Shown: positions 8,872-17,547, numbered from the stretch's first letter. The stretch: DNA of 64,000 nucleotides from JAVBOO01 sp031550435 (GCA_031550435.1 JAVBOO010000002.1:24918-88917); one strand, 5' to 3'. Made by a program: numbers and translations. Notes: generated by a model from the letters alone, not told the origin.

Positions 8872-9401
8872 ATGCCTGCCTCCTTTTCGATCAGATTCGC
8901 AAGTTTTTTCCTAGCCCTATGTATCCTGACAGTGACCGCCGTTTCGCTTAGGTTCAACAGTTCCGCAATTCTTTTGTACGGCATATCATAAACGTAACTC
9001 AGTAAAAATGGCTGACGCAAATTTTCGCTCAGTTGTCCTACCAGTTTACCAAGCTCGTCAATGCGTTCTTTCGATATTAGTTTAAGCTCTATATCCGCGT
9101 TATAGGGAATATCGATGTCATCAATTTCCTTCGTTTGGTCTTTTCTTTTCTTTAATATAGTCAGCGCCGCGTTTTTCACTATAACAACCAGAAAGGCCGC
9201 GCTTTTTCCTGATGCAGGGTCGTCAATCTTCCCTAAATTTTTGTATACGCGAAAATAAGCCTCGCTTACCGCATCTTCTGCAAGAGCGTTGTCACGTACG
9301 ATCTCGTACGCTTTTTTATACAGCAGGCGCTTGTATTTTTCATACAGATATTCGAACTTTATTTTGTCGTCTTCACTCGAAAACGAAAGAAAAAAGGCCA
9401 T
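8868..9401 (-). CDS. ECF-type RNA polymerase sigma factor
   Basis: A 177-aa sigma-70 family protein of the extracytoplasmic function group. Region 2 is visible as 'YEIVRDNALAEDAVSEAYF' (about residues 30-55) and region 4 as 'YDMPYKRIAELLNLSETAV' with the helix-turn-helix, followed by 'RIHRARKKL'. The start at 9401 (MAFFLSF) is chosen over an upstream in-frame start at 9482 because GGAG lies correctly before it and the family alignment begins there. The gene leads an operon with the anti-sigma-like and VWA lipoprotein genes. It probably responds to an envelope signal and may control its own operon, but I could not identify a confident ECF promoter upstream. Confidence 0.93.
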   Translation of the reverse strand: MAFFLSFSSEDDKIKFEYLYEKYKRLLYKKAYEIVRDNALAEDAVSEAYFRVYKNLGKIDDPASGKSAAFLVVIVKNAALTILKKRKDQTKEIDDIDIPYNADIELKLISKERIDELGKLVGQLSENLRQPFLLSYVYDMPYKRIAELLNLSETAVTVRIHRARKKLANLIEKEAGI

Positions 9402-9570
9402 TGCTTCTCCGTTACATATATTTTGGCTCGCGCAAAACCGCTTTACAGTCCGCCAGCTCCGGCGGTTCGGATTGCTCGGCACTTTGCTGTTACTAATTAT
9501 AAACCAAGTATCACAATAAATAAAGCGACACTTACTAAACCGATTCTTAGCCGGAAACCTTACATGTTTC

Positions 9571-9598
9571 TATGCGGTATTTTACTTCCGCGGTATAG
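9571..9598. repeat. Intergenic repeat family D, copy 1 (partial)
   Basis: The segment ATGCGGTATTTTACTTCCGC and its flank match the right part of the copies at 14.97 and 22.80 kb. It sits between the ECF operon and mutS2. Confidence 0.6.
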
Positions 9599-9630
9599 TT
9601 GTTTTTTAACCGGATTTTAATATATCTTTA

Positions 9631-9639
9631 TGGTATAAT
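9631..9639 (+). promoter_or_regulatory. Extended -10 promoter element upstream of mutS2
   Basis: TGGTATAAT (TATAAT at 9634-9639) is an extended -10 element. No good -35 hexamer is found at 16-18 bases, which is tolerated by extended -10 promoters. It lies 54 bases before the chosen mutS2 start. Confidence 0.6.
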
Positions 9640-9692
9640 AAGAATTAATTTACATTTTGCGATTATGCCAATTGATATAAGTGAGGTTCACT

Positions 9693-12071
9693 ATGAATGA
9701 TAAAGCGTTAAACACGTTGGAGTTCCATAAAATACTGCAAATGCTGTCCGACAAAGCAATCTCTGTGCCGGGGAAGGAGATGGCTGCAGAGCTGTGCCCG
9801 ACTTCCGAGCTTAGAGATATTGCTCGCGCGCTTCAAGAAACAAGTGAAGCCGAAAGTATGATTTTGAAAAAAGGCTCGTTGCCACTAGGTGGAATCAGGG
9901 ATATAAGAGCTTCACTGAAAAAGGTCGCCCTCGGAGGAGTGCTCAGTATTGAAGAGTTGCTCCATATAGGTGATTTTTTATATGTATGCAAAAAAATAAA
10001 CAGTTACGGCAGGAGAGAGAACAAAAACGAAGTTTTCGAGCTTCTTGATCCCCTGTTTGAATCTGTCGGTACGGCGCATGATTTGGAACTTGAGCTAAAC
10101 CGCTGTATCGCGAACGATAAAGAACTGAAAGACGACGCAAGCCAGAATCTGGCGTCTATAAGAAGAAGCATAAAAAAAGCGAACGACGGCGTTAGGGATC
10201 ATCTAACTTCGATTATTCATTCCCAGGCATATAAAAACATGCTGCAAGATAACGTTATAACAATGAGGGGCGGGCGCTATTGCGTACCTGTCAAGCAGGA
10301 ATACCGTTCACAATTTAACGGGATGATACACGACCAATCTTCTACGGGCGCAACACTTTTTATGGAGCCGACAAGCGTTGTTACCTTGAATAACAAAATC
10401 AAAGAGCTTTTGGTCGAAGAAAAAGCTGAAATCGAGTTGATACTGCGCAGACTTTCAGCTATGGTTGCCGAGCATGAGCCGGTTTTATCGGTTAACGCCA
10501 AAACTCTAACGCTCTTGGACTTTATATTTTCAAAAGGTGAGCTTTCTCTCGAGATGCGCGGAACGAAACCGATTTTTAACGACAAGGGTTACATTTCGGT
10601 CAGAAAAGCGCGCCATCCGCTTATCGGGAATGACAATGTCGTACCGATTGATATCTATCTCGGCAGGGAATTCACCATGTTGCTGATAACCGGTCCGAAC
10701 ACCGGAGGAAAAACCGTATCTCTTAAGACTGTCGGTCTTTTGACCTTAATGGGTCAGGCCGGTCTTCACATACCTGCGTTTGATAAGTCTGAGCTTGCCG
10801 TATTTGACGAGGTTTTTGCCGATATCGGCGACGAACAGTCCATAGAGCAAAGTCTTTCAACTTTTTCATCGCATATGACGAACATTGTACGCATACTTGA
10901 CAATGTAACTACAAATTCGCTCGTGCTTTTGGACGAGCTTGGCGCCGGCACCGACCCAACCGAGGGTGCTGCGCTGGCAATCGCCCTTTTGCAGTATCTT
11001 CACGATTTGAAAATCCGCACAGTCGTCACAACTCACTACAGTGAGCTGAAAGTATTCGCGCTTTCTACCGACAGAGTTGAAAACGCCTGCTGCGAATTTG
11101 ACGTTGAAACTTTAAAGCCGACTTACAGGTTGTTGATAGGAATACCGGGGAAAAGCAACGCATTCGCTATATCAAGCAAACTTGGGCTTCCTGATCATAT
11201 TATCAATACCGCAAAGACTGTAATCAGTCGTGAGGACGCAAGATTTGAAGATGTTATAACCGACTTGGAAATTGCAAAGAAATCTATCGAGACCGAAAAG
11301 GACAGGGCAGAGCAGTACAGGCGTGATGCCGAGCTGTTAAAGCAGGAGTACGAAAAGCAAAAAAACAAGCTTGCCGAACAAAGAGAGAAGCTGTTGATAG
11401 AGGCGAAAACCGAGGCAAAAGCCGTACTGGAAAAAGCAAGAAGCGAGGCCGGCGATATAATACGCGAGATGCAGAGAATTTCGCTGGAGAAAAACAACTT
11501 TAAAGAAGCAGAACAAAAACGTTTGCTTCTAAAAGAAAAATCGGATGCCCTGGATGAGGACATGCATTTGATTAAGCTTGCAAAGCGGGAGCTTCGCCCC
11601 GCGCCGAAAAATCTAAAAAAAGGCGACAACGTTTTCATAAACAGCATGGAGCAGCCGGGAGTTGCGCTTACCGCGCCAAACTCTAACGGCGATTTGACTG
11701 TTCAGTCGGGAATTATGAAAATAAAGGTTAATATTTCCGATTTGTCCGAAGATCTCTCCGCAAAAAATGTAAAAAAAGCGAAGCCAACACCCGTAGCCGT
11801 AACATTCAACAACAGTTCAAAATCTATGTTTATATCTCCTGAGATAGATTTAAGAGGTCTTTTGGCAGACGAAGCAGTCGCAAGGACAGATAAATTTATA
11901 GATGACGCGATTTTGGCATCTCTTAATCAAGTCAGAATCATCCACGGGAAGGGAACCGGTGCCCTGAGAAGCGCGATACACGCATTCTTGAAGGAACGAG
12001 GCATAAAGAGCTTCAGACTCGGGAAGTTTGGCGAAGGCGAGGACGGAGTTACCGTAGTCGAACTGAAATAA
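9693..12071 (+). CDS. mutS2: MutS2 ATPase/Smr-domain protein
   Basis: A 792-aa MutS2-family protein. Domains: MutS-like core and clamp; ATPase with Walker A 'GPNTGGKT' at residues 334-341, 'STFSSHM' and Walker B 'LVLLDELGAGTDP'; a long coiled coil (about 500-640); and a C-terminal Smr domain with 'DLRGLLADEA' and the nuclease-loop motif 'HGKGTG' at 751-756. MutS2 lacks the mismatch-binding domain; members act in suppressing recombination and, in Bacillus subtilis, in splitting collided ribosomes. ATG 9693 is preceded by GTGAGG; a GTG at 9681 in the same frame is the likely Shine-Dalgarno sequence rather than the start. It is followed at 101 bases by a response regulator. Confidence 0.96.
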   Translation: MNDKALNTLEFHKILQMLSDKAISVPGKEMAAELCPTSELRDIARALQETSEAESMILKKGSLPLGGIRDIRASLKKVALGGVLSIEELLHIGDFLYVCKKINSYGRRENKNEVFELLDPLFESVGTAHDLELELNRCIANDKELKDDASQNLASIRRSIKKANDGVRDHLTSIIHSQAYKNMLQDNVITMRGGRYCVPVKQEYRSQFNGMIHDQSSTGATLFMEPTSVVTLNNKIKELLVEEKAEIELILRRLSAMVAEHEPVLSVNAKTLTLLDFIFSKGELSLEMRGTKPIFNDKGYISVRKARHPLIGNDNVVPIDIYLGREFTMLLITGPNTGGKTVSLKTVGLLTLMGQAGLHIPAFDKSELAVFDEVFADIGDEQSIEQSLSTFSSHMTNIVRILDNVTTNSLVLLDELGAGTDPTEGAALAIALLQYLHDLKIRTVVTTHYSELKVFALSTDRVENACCEFDVETLKPTYRLLIGIPGKSNAFAISSKLGLPDHIINTAKTVISREDARFEDVITDLEIAKKSIETEKDRAEQYRRDAELLKQEYEKQKNKLAEQREKLLIEAKTEAKAVLEKARSEAGDIIREMQRISLEKNNFKEAEQKRLLLKEKSDALDEDMHLIKLAKRELRPAPKNLKKGDNVFINSMEQPGVALTAPNSNGDLTVQSGIMKIKVNISDLSEDLSAKNVKKAKPTPVAVTFNNSSKSMFISPEIDLRGLLADEAVARTDKFIDDAILASLNQVRIIHGKGTGALRSAIHAFLKERGIKSFRLGKFGEGEDGVTVVELK

Positions 12072-12172
12072 TCGCTGTACCCTAAAATTAAATTTACATT
12101 AAGTTCACATTCTGTTAATATATGTGCTTTATATTAAGACAGCAACCAACCCCAGCAAAACGGGAGGGAAAA

Positions 12173-12856
12173 ATGGCCAAGACAAAAATACTCATCGTTG
12201 ACGACGACAGGCATATAGCCGAGCTTATATCACTGTATCTAAACAAAGAAGGCTATGAGACCAAAGAGGTACATAGCGGAAAAAAAGCGGTAGAAGAGTT
12301 TAAGTCATTTTCTCCTTTTCTCGTTCTTTTAGACCTGATGCTTCCCGAAATTGACGGTTATCAGGTCTGCGGCGAGATACGCAAGATTTCTCAGGTGCCT
12401 GTCATTATGCTGACCGCAAAAGGTGAAACATTTGACAAAGTACTCGGGCTTGAACTCGGCGCGGACGACTACATAGTGAAACCATTCGACCCGAAAGAGT
12501 TGGTAGCGAGGGTCAAGGCAGTGCTGAGAAGGTACACAAAGAAAGATGAAGACGGGCAAAAACAGATCGTAGTACCGAATATGACCGTCAACCCCTCAAC
12601 CTATACGGTTACCTACCACGGTAAGACGCTTGAACTGCCTCCAAAAGAGTTTGAGCTGCTTTATTTCTTTGTTCAGCATCCGAATCAGGTCTTTACGAGG
12701 GACCATCTGCTCGATAAAATCTGGGGCTACGAATTTGCCGGAGATACGAGAACCGTTGACGTCCATATAAAAAGGCTGCGTGAAAAGATGACGCATGAAG
12801 ATATATGGAGTATAAAAACCGTATGGGGCGTCGGCTATAAGTTTGAGCTTGAATAA
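12173..12856 (+). CDS. OmpR/PhoB-family response regulator
   Basis: Cytosolic DNA-binding regulator of a two-component system. The 227-aa protein has a receiver domain with the acidic pocket 'VDDDRH', phosphoacceptor Asp54 in 'LVLLDLMLPEIDGYQ', and conserved Thr and Lys in 'MLTAK' and 'YIVKPFDPKEL'. A winged-helix domain follows (about 130-227) with 'VFTRDHLLDKIWGYEF' and 'TVDVHIKRLREKM'. The start at 12173 follows GGGAGG; an upstream in-frame ATG at 12122 lacks such a site. The histidine kinase gene starts 80 bases downstream and is the obvious partner. The regulon cannot be read from the sequence. Confidence 0.95.
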   Translation: MAKTKILIVDDDRHIAELISLYLNKEGYETKEVHSGKKAVEEFKSFSPFLVLLDLMLPEIDGYQVCGEIRKISQVPVIMLTAKGETFDKVLGLELGADDYIVKPFDPKELVARVKAVLRRYTKKDEDGQKQIVVPNMTVNPSTYTVTYHGKTLELPPKEFELLYFFVQHPNQVFTRDHLLDKIWGYEFAGDTRTVDVHIKRLREKMTHEDIWSIKTVWGVGYKFELE

Positions 12857-12860
12857 AGCG

Positions 12861-12897
12861 AAAAGTTTGGCGAATGGCTTAATTGTCGCCTCAATAA
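12861..12897 (+). repeat. Intergenic repeat family B, copy 1 (fragment)
   Basis: Carries AAGTTTGGCGAATGGCTTAA and the arm TTGTCGCCTCAATAAT found at the right end of the copies at 19.03, 35.65 and (inverted) 63.16 kb. The left arm is missing. It begins 4 bases after the response regulator stop and ends before the histidine kinase start, so it lies within the two-component transcript. Confidence 0.75.
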
Positions 12898-12936
12898 TAA
12901 AAGCGTCTTGTAGGCGCATAATTTACAGGTGCGGCT

Positions 12937-14379
12937 GTGTTTAAAACTATATTCGGAAAGCAATTCTTTGCATATGTGTGTTTGCTGACGGTCAGCCTGA
13001 CTATACTTTGTGTTGTGCTGATTTCGTTTTATTCCGACCATATTGTCAACAATAAAAGCAGAATGCTCGAGGAACAGGCAAAACGCATCACGGAAATCTG
13101 TAAGCAGGCATATGCGCCGAATCTTGACGCTTTTTTATACAATATGAAGTTAAACCAAATAAGCAACGAACTTCAAATTTTTAAGGATTATCTTGACACG
13201 AGCTGCTTCTTGACCGACACCGGCTTTGTAATTAAGGTAGGGACAACGAATATTTTCTCGGAAATCGAAGGTAAAATACCCGCGAAAAGCATTTTGGATA
13301 AAGTCAAAAAAGGCTTTCCCATCACCGAAAGAGGGAGTCTCGGCGGGTTACTTCCAAACGACAGCTTGACCGTATGCTATCCCGTAACAATCGGAGGCTC
13401 TGTCAAAGCGATAGTTTTTGTCAGCTCGTCAACAAAAGACATCAACAACGATATAAGCAGTATCTATAAAATAACGTTTTGGTGTATTTTCGCGACAGCT
13501 GTTGTTTCGTATCTGTTTATGTACATTACTTCGAAAACGATTTCAAGGCCGATAAAGCAAATAAGCGAAGCCGCAAAAATCATAGCTGCGGGCAATTTTG
13601 ACAAGAGAATCGAATACAGGGCTAACGATGAGATAGGTCAGCTTTCCGCAAGTTTTAATTACATGGCCGAAAGCCTGAACAACCAGGAGAATAAGCGCCG
13701 CGAATTTATCGGAAACATTTCTCACGACCTTCGTTCTCCGCTTACCTCCATGAAAGGCTTTTTGCAGGCAATTATAGACGGTACGGTTCCTCCTGAAAAG
13801 CACAACCGTTACCTTAACATAGTTCTTGAAGAAAGCGACAGGTTAAGTAAACTCGCAAACGACCTGCTTGACCTGAATAAATCCGAAAAGCTCGATTTAA
13901 AGCCATTTATAAGCATTTTCGACCTTAATGAGCTAATAAGAAGTACGGTGATAATGTTTGAACATAAAATTAGAGCCAAGCATATTGAAATCGAGGTCAT
14001 GTTTGCGGAAGAGCAGTGTAATGTTTCTGCCGATTACGAAAAAATTAAACGCGTACTATATAATCTGACAGACAACGCCGTGAAATTCACTCCCGATAAC
14101 GGAGAAATCTCAATCGAAACGACCGTTAAAGACGGAAAGGTATATACCTCGGTTAAGGATACAGGAATAGGGTTGAGCGTCGAAGACCAAAAAAAAGTGT
14201 TCGACAGGTTTTATAAAGTTGATACCTCTCGGGGAGCGGATACTTCCGGCAGCGGTCTCGGCCTTGCGATCGTAAAAGAGTTTATAAGGGCGCACGATGA
14301 AACCGTCACTGTTACCGGTGAGACAAATAAAGGCTGCACCTTCACATTTTCTTTGCCTCTGGCCGAAATAATTAGCTAA
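12937..14379 (+). CDS. Membrane sensor histidine kinase
   Basis: A 480-aa sensor kinase. Order: transmembrane segment 1 (about 10-31), an extracytoplasmic sensor domain of about 145 residues, transmembrane segment 2 (about 179-198), HAMP (about 199-250), dimerisation domain with phosphoacceptor His263 in 'GNISHDLRSPLTSMKGF', and an HATPase domain with the N box 'NLTDNAVKFTPDNG', G1 'DTGIGL' and G2 'GSGLGLAIVKEF'. The start is GTG at 12937 with a modest AGGTG upstream. It pairs with the response regulator just upstream. It is followed by an intergenic repeat (family A) rather than a plain terminator. The signal sensed is unknown. Confidence 0.94.
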   Translation: MFKTIFGKQFFAYVCLLTVSLTILCVVLISFYSDHIVNNKSRMLEEQAKRITEICKQAYAPNLDAFLYNMKLNQISNELQIFKDYLDTSCFLTDTGFVIKVGTTNIFSEIEGKIPAKSILDKVKKGFPITERGSLGGLLPNDSLTVCYPVTIGGSVKAIVFVSSSTKDINNDISSIYKITFWCIFATAVVSYLFMYITSKTISRPIKQISEAAKIIAAGNFDKRIEYRANDEIGQLSASFNYMAESLNNQENKRREFIGNISHDLRSPLTSMKGFLQAIIDGTVPPEKHNRYLNIVLEESDRLSKLANDLLDLNKSEKLDLKPFISIFDLNELIRSTVIMFEHKIRAKHIEIEVMFAEEQCNVSADYEKIKRVLYNLTDNAVKFTPDNGEISIETTVKDGKVYTSVKDTGIGLSVEDQKKVFDRFYKVDTSRGADTSGSGLGLAIVKEFIRAHDETVTVTGETNKGCTFTFSLPLAEIIS

Positions 14380-14404
14380 GAAAGTACTGATTTAATTGGA
14401 CGGT

Positions 14405-14490
14405 TGCGCCGCTGCACTCCAATGCGGCGCGTCTGCGTCTTAGTGAGGGAACAACAAAATATAGCGTTTTCCTATATTTTGTGCCGGAGT
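14405..14490 (-). repeat. Intergenic repeat family A, copy 1
   Basis: Two hairpins: GCGCCGC (14406-14412) with GCGGCGC (14424-14430), and AAAATATAG (14456-14464) with CTATATTTT (14472-14480). The 33 bases read on the minus strand from 14472 down to 14440 match 17411-17443 exactly, in opposite orientation on the chromosome. A GCCGGAGTAATAT box follows at 14483-14495. The copy follows the histidine kinase and may also end transcription. Confidence 0.85.
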
Positions 14491-14534
14491 AATATCTTTT
14501 GCGGCAAAAGTGAATAAACATTACTTTTTTGTCA

Positions 14535-14587
14535 TATAATAATATCGAAGTTTGTCGAATAAAGAGTTATTTTGATATCAACTCTTT
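14535..14587 (+). promoter_or_regulatory. Possible -10 box and hairpin upstream of the 58-aa gene
   Basis: TATAAT occurs at 14535-14540 without a good -35. Downstream, AAAGAGTT (14561-14568) pairs with AACTCTTT (14580-14587), forming a small hairpin or operator-like dyad in the leader of the 58-aa gene. Confidence 0.4.
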
Positions 14588-14644
14588 AGCGCACTTTCAA
14601 ATAAACACCGGAAACATATAACTTTATTTGTTCAGGGTGGTTGC

Positions 14645-14821
14645 ATGTCCGAAAAGTATAAAGATCTCTTTAGCCTTATCGAAAACGATAAGGAATCGAG
14701 AATGTATTATTCGGCTCTTCCGTATGAATTGAGAACACATATCAAGTCTCGGGCCCACAATGTTAATTCATTCGAAAGCTTGAAGGATTATGCCGAAAAT
14801 CTGCTCAGGGGAGATATATAG
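14645..14821 (+). CDS. Small conserved-looking protein of 58 residues
   Basis: Short gene below common length cut-offs. ATG 14645 is preceded by GGGTGG and the frame runs 59 codons to TAG. The product starts MSEKYKDLFSLIE, continues 'MYYSALPYELRTHI' and ends 'FESLKDYAENLLRGDI'. The pattern of 'ALPYELRTHIKSR', then 'NSFESLKDYAENL', resembles small uncharacterised proteins I recall from Clostridia, which cannot be confirmed here. It is soluble, mostly helical and mildly acidic. A strong bidirectional terminator follows at 14898. Function unknown. Confidence 0.75.
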   Translation: MSEKYKDLFSLIENDKESRMYYSALPYELRTHIKSRAHNVNSFESLKDYAENLLRGDI

Positions 14822-14897
14822 CCTGGGTACGAAAACTCCTCTTACTCTTCTTTTACAGTCGTAAGGCACAATAACCGACTAATCTTCCTATACGACT

Positions 14898-14943
14898 AAA
14901 ACAAAAAAGCTGCTGTCAATCGACAAGTCAGCTTTTTTGTTTT
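14898..14943. terminator. Bidirectional terminator between the 58-aa gene and the ABC operon
   Basis: A perfect 15-bp stem AAAACAAAAAAGCTG (14898-14912) with CAGCTTTTTTGTTTT (14929-14943) and an inner TGTC/GACA pair. The A- and T-rich arms give U tracts in both directions, fitting convergent transcription from the 58-aa gene and the minus-strand ABC operon. Confidence 0.9.
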
Positions 14944-14970
14944 AAGTGAATAAAGTTGAAAACGGACTAT

Positions 14971-15030
14971 TACCGCGGAAGTTAATTACCGCATAAAATG
15001 CTTACGCGGTTACTCGTGCCGAAGTAATAT
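14971..15030 (-). repeat. Intergenic repeat family D, copy 2
   Basis: On the minus strand it reads CGAGTAACCGCGTAAGCATT followed by TTATGCGGTAATTAACTTCC, which matches 22.80-22.85 kb closely over about 50 bases. A GCCGAAGTAATAT box is joined at 15018-15030. It lies just after the ABC permease stop. Confidence 0.8.
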
Positions 15031-15049
15031 ATGCAGTTTCGATACTTAT

Positions 15050-16642
15050 TTACAGTGCTTCAAATTTTTTCTTTCCCCAAGTTCCCAGTATCGACAACAC
15101 AACTGCTGTCCCGACTGCAAAAAACAATGCCGCCAAAAGTGCGAAAATTTCGATTTCGATACCGGACACCGCATATAGAACGCAGAGTAGGGCAATTATC
15201 AGCATGTTAGCCAGCATATTGATCAAAACACTTGCGCTTTGTTTAACGACTATGGTTGCGGACTTCCACTCAAGTTTTGGGAACGCAAGGTTCACAACAA
15301 GCCCCAATAAAGGAGCAAAAATACATACGCTGAGACCGCAGATGAGAATGCAGGCCAGTGTGAACATGTTCAGTTTCAGCCCGAAAGCCAGAATAATCGT
15401 GCTAACAATGAATATTGGAACGCTTAGCGTATAGTTGAGCAAAACTTTTGCCGTCATTATTTGCTTAAACTTAACCGGCAAGCTCTTTATAAGCCAGAAA
15501 GTTTTACCCTCGATTGATATCGAAACAGGCGTAGTTGAAGCGATTGTAATTGTAAAAGCCGCAATCGCAAGGCTGAAAGCTGCAATATATGTCATTGCCT
15601 CGGGAATATCGAGAATTGCAGAAACAGTCTCTGAGCCGAAGAAAGTTACTGCTACGGCATAAATCAGGTACATGATCATACCGATAGCGGTGTTTAGGAA
15701 ATAAATCGGATTTCCAAAATACGTCTTCACTTCTCTTTTATACAGAGCAGACATTACGGAAGATGTTTGCAAAGACCTCAGTCTGTAGTTTGACTTAGCG
15801 CTTTTTTCGGTAAGCTTAGCGTTAATGCTTTTGAAACTCTTGCTTAACATTGAGACAAACAGAACAAGTATCAAAGTGTTAACCGATATAAAAAGCAGCG
15901 CAGAGGCTAAGTTTGATTCAGTCAGAGCCTTTATATAAAAGTCGCCTATAAAATAATATTTCATCAACGCATCAAGATAGCCGGGAATGGAAGAATCCGT
16001 TATAAGAGCCTGCAAATAGTATTCCATAGCGAAAACGGCCGCCAGAATAAAAACCATGCCTACGTAGTTTGCGATTGTTGTCTTTTTTAGCCTTGATGAT
16101 ACGGTAGAGACTAAATACGCAAGGGCAGAGCCAACAATCGTAGGCACAACAAGTAGAAACGGCATCAAAATCACGGCATAAACATAAAACACCACGCCGG
16201 GCGAAACCTTCATTGCATAGACGATAAATATCTCCAAACTGATAAAAAACGCTATAACAAAGTTGTTAATAAAAAGCTGCAGCAGTTTGGATACAAAAAT
16301 CGAAGAGTTTCTGAGCGGCAGTGAGGTTAGCATGTCATAATCTTTAAAATCAAACAAAAAACCGGAAGCTTTGTAAATCGTCGTAATAAAAGCAAACAGC
16401 GTAACAGCCATTACCCCGAGGCTTATCAGCAAGTCCATTCTGCCAAACAGCTCCAAAAGTCCTGCGTATTGCCAAAATATCTGAAAAAATGACGGAACAA
16501 GCGCGACAAACAGCACGACTACCATAATCAGCGGTCTGTAACTCTTGCCTTTTGCACCTTTCATCCTGAAAGAGTTCAGGCTGTAAGTGTCGGTTAAACC
16601 GGCTTTTGTCAAGATTAATATTTCTTTTAGCGATGAGTTCAT
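15050..16642 (-). CDS. ABC transporter permease (ABC-2-type exporter)
   Basis: A 530-aa integral membrane protein with about 12 hydrophobic segments in two halves, separated by a charged cytoplasmic loop around residues 270-300 ('SKSFKSINAKLTEKSAKSN'). No ATPase motifs are present. The start overlaps the stop of the upstream ATPase gene by four bases, so the two form one transporter. It resembles large exporters of the ABC-2 type in Firmicutes; the substrate is unknown, and antibiotics, peptides and lipids are all possible. It is flanked by inverted copies of repeat family A. Confidence 0.85.
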   Translation of the reverse strand: MNSSLKEILILTKAGLTDTYSLNSFRMKGAKGKSYRPLIMVVVLFVALVPSFFQIFWQYAGLLELFGRMDLLISLGVMAVTLFAFITTIYKASGFLFDFKDYDMLTSLPLRNSSIFVSKLLQLFINNFVIAFFISLEIFIVYAMKVSPGVVFYVYAVILMPFLLVVPTIVGSALAYLVSTVSSRLKKTTIANYVGMVFILAAVFAMEYYLQALITDSSIPGYLDALMKYYFIGDFYIKALTESNLASALLFISVNTLILVLFVSMLSKSFKSINAKLTEKSAKSNYRLRSLQTSSVMSALYKREVKTYFGNPIYFLNTAIGMIMYLIYAVAVTFFGSETVSAILDIPEAMTYIAAFSLAIAAFTITIASTTPVSISIEGKTFWLIKSLPVKFKQIMTAKVLLNYTLSVPIFIVSTIILAFGLKLNMFTLACILICGLSVCIFAPLLGLVVNLAFPKLEWKSATIVVKQSASVLINMLANMLIIALLCVLYAVSGIEIEIFALLAALFFAVGTAVVLSILGTWGKKKFEAL

Positions 16643-17349
16643 TTTTCAATCAGCTCCAAGAACAACGATTCCAGAGAGCTCTTGCCCTTAACTTCTTCCA
16701 ACTTTCCGGAAGCGGCAAGTTTTCCCTCTTTGATGATGGCGATTTTGTTGCAAAGCTTTTCGGCAACATCCAAAACGTGTGTAGAAAAGAATATCGCGCC
16801 GCCGTTGTTGCAAAATTCTTTCATAAATTGCTTCAGAGTATGCGCTGCTTTCGGGTCAAGGCCGACAAAAGGTTCGTCCAGAACAAAAAGCTTCGGATTG
16901 TGAATGAGCGCGGATATTATCGTCAGCTTTTGCTTCATTCCGTGAGAATATGATGAGATTATGCTGCCCAAATCGGAAGTCAGGTCGAACGCGTCACCGT
17001 ATTTTTTTATGGAGTTTTCTCTTGCAGCCTTTCCGATTCCGAAAATATCGGCTACAAAATTAAGATACTGTATACCTGTCATATTCTCGTATATATCAGG
17101 ATTATCGGGTATATATGCAATTTTTCGTTTACATTCAATCGGATTGTCCTTAACGGAAACCCCTTCGATCAAGATTTCACCTTCCGTGAAATCAAGAATA
17201 CCCGTTATGCATTTTATCGTCGTAGTTTTCCCCGCGCCGTTGTGCCCGATAAATCCGTAAACATCACCTGCCGATATTTCCAGACTTAGAGAATCAACAG
17301 CTTTTTTGCCGGCCTTGTAAGTCTTTGACAAATTCCTTATTGAAAGCAT
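16639..17349 (-). CDS. ABC transporter ATP-binding protein
   Basis: A 236-aa ATPase subunit for the adjacent permease. Walker A is 'GHNGAGKTTTIK' (about 34-45), the Q loop lies near 'YIPDNPDIYENMT', the signature is 'SYSHGMKQKL' (a variant of LSGGQ typical of this exporter group), Walker B is 'LFVLDEPFVGLDP' with the catalytic Glu, and the switch His is in 'FFSTHVLDVAE'. It ends shortly after the H loop, so there is no C-terminal regulatory domain. It is the first gene of the two-gene operon. Confidence 0.92.
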   Translation of the reverse strand: MLSIRNLSKTYKAGKKAVDSLSLEISAGDVYGFIGHNGAGKTTTIKCITGILDFTEGEILIEGVSVKDNPIECKRKIAYIPDNPDIYENMTGIQYLNFVADIFGIGKAARENSIKKYGDAFDLTSDLGSIISSYSHGMKQKLTIISALIHNPKLFVLDEPFVGLDPKAAHTLKQFMKEFCNNGGAIFFSTHVLDVAEKLCNKIAIIKEGKLAASGKLEEVKGKSSLESLFLELIEK

Positions 17350-17394
17350 AATAACATCTCCGATTCTTTCTGCATTTTATATTACATTGGCAAC

Positions 17395-17465
17395 AAATTA
17401 TAGGAACACGCTATATTTTGTTGTTCCCTCACTAAGACGCAGATGCGCCACATTGCAGCGCTGCA
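17395..17465 (+). repeat. Intergenic repeat family A, copy 2
   Basis: Begins AAATTATAG, pairs imperfectly with CTATATTTT (17411-17419), then TTGTTCCCTCACTAAGACGC (17421-17440) and a small GCGC/GCGC hairpin. Bases 17411-17443 are identical to the reverse complement of part of copy 1 at 14.4 kb. Confidence 0.85.
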
Positions 17466-17547
17466 CTGTAAAAAATTAATCTTAAGTGTGTCGCCGCAAC
17501 AGCATTAGGCGTGTTGTAAAAAGTTTTTGCTGAATTCATTCTAAGTT

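Noticed and set aside
11195..11647. 150-codon minus-strand frame inside mutS2
   Set aside because: Antisense to the coiled-coil part of mutS2; Ser/Phe-rich composition is typical of antisense of Lys/Glu-rich coding DNA.
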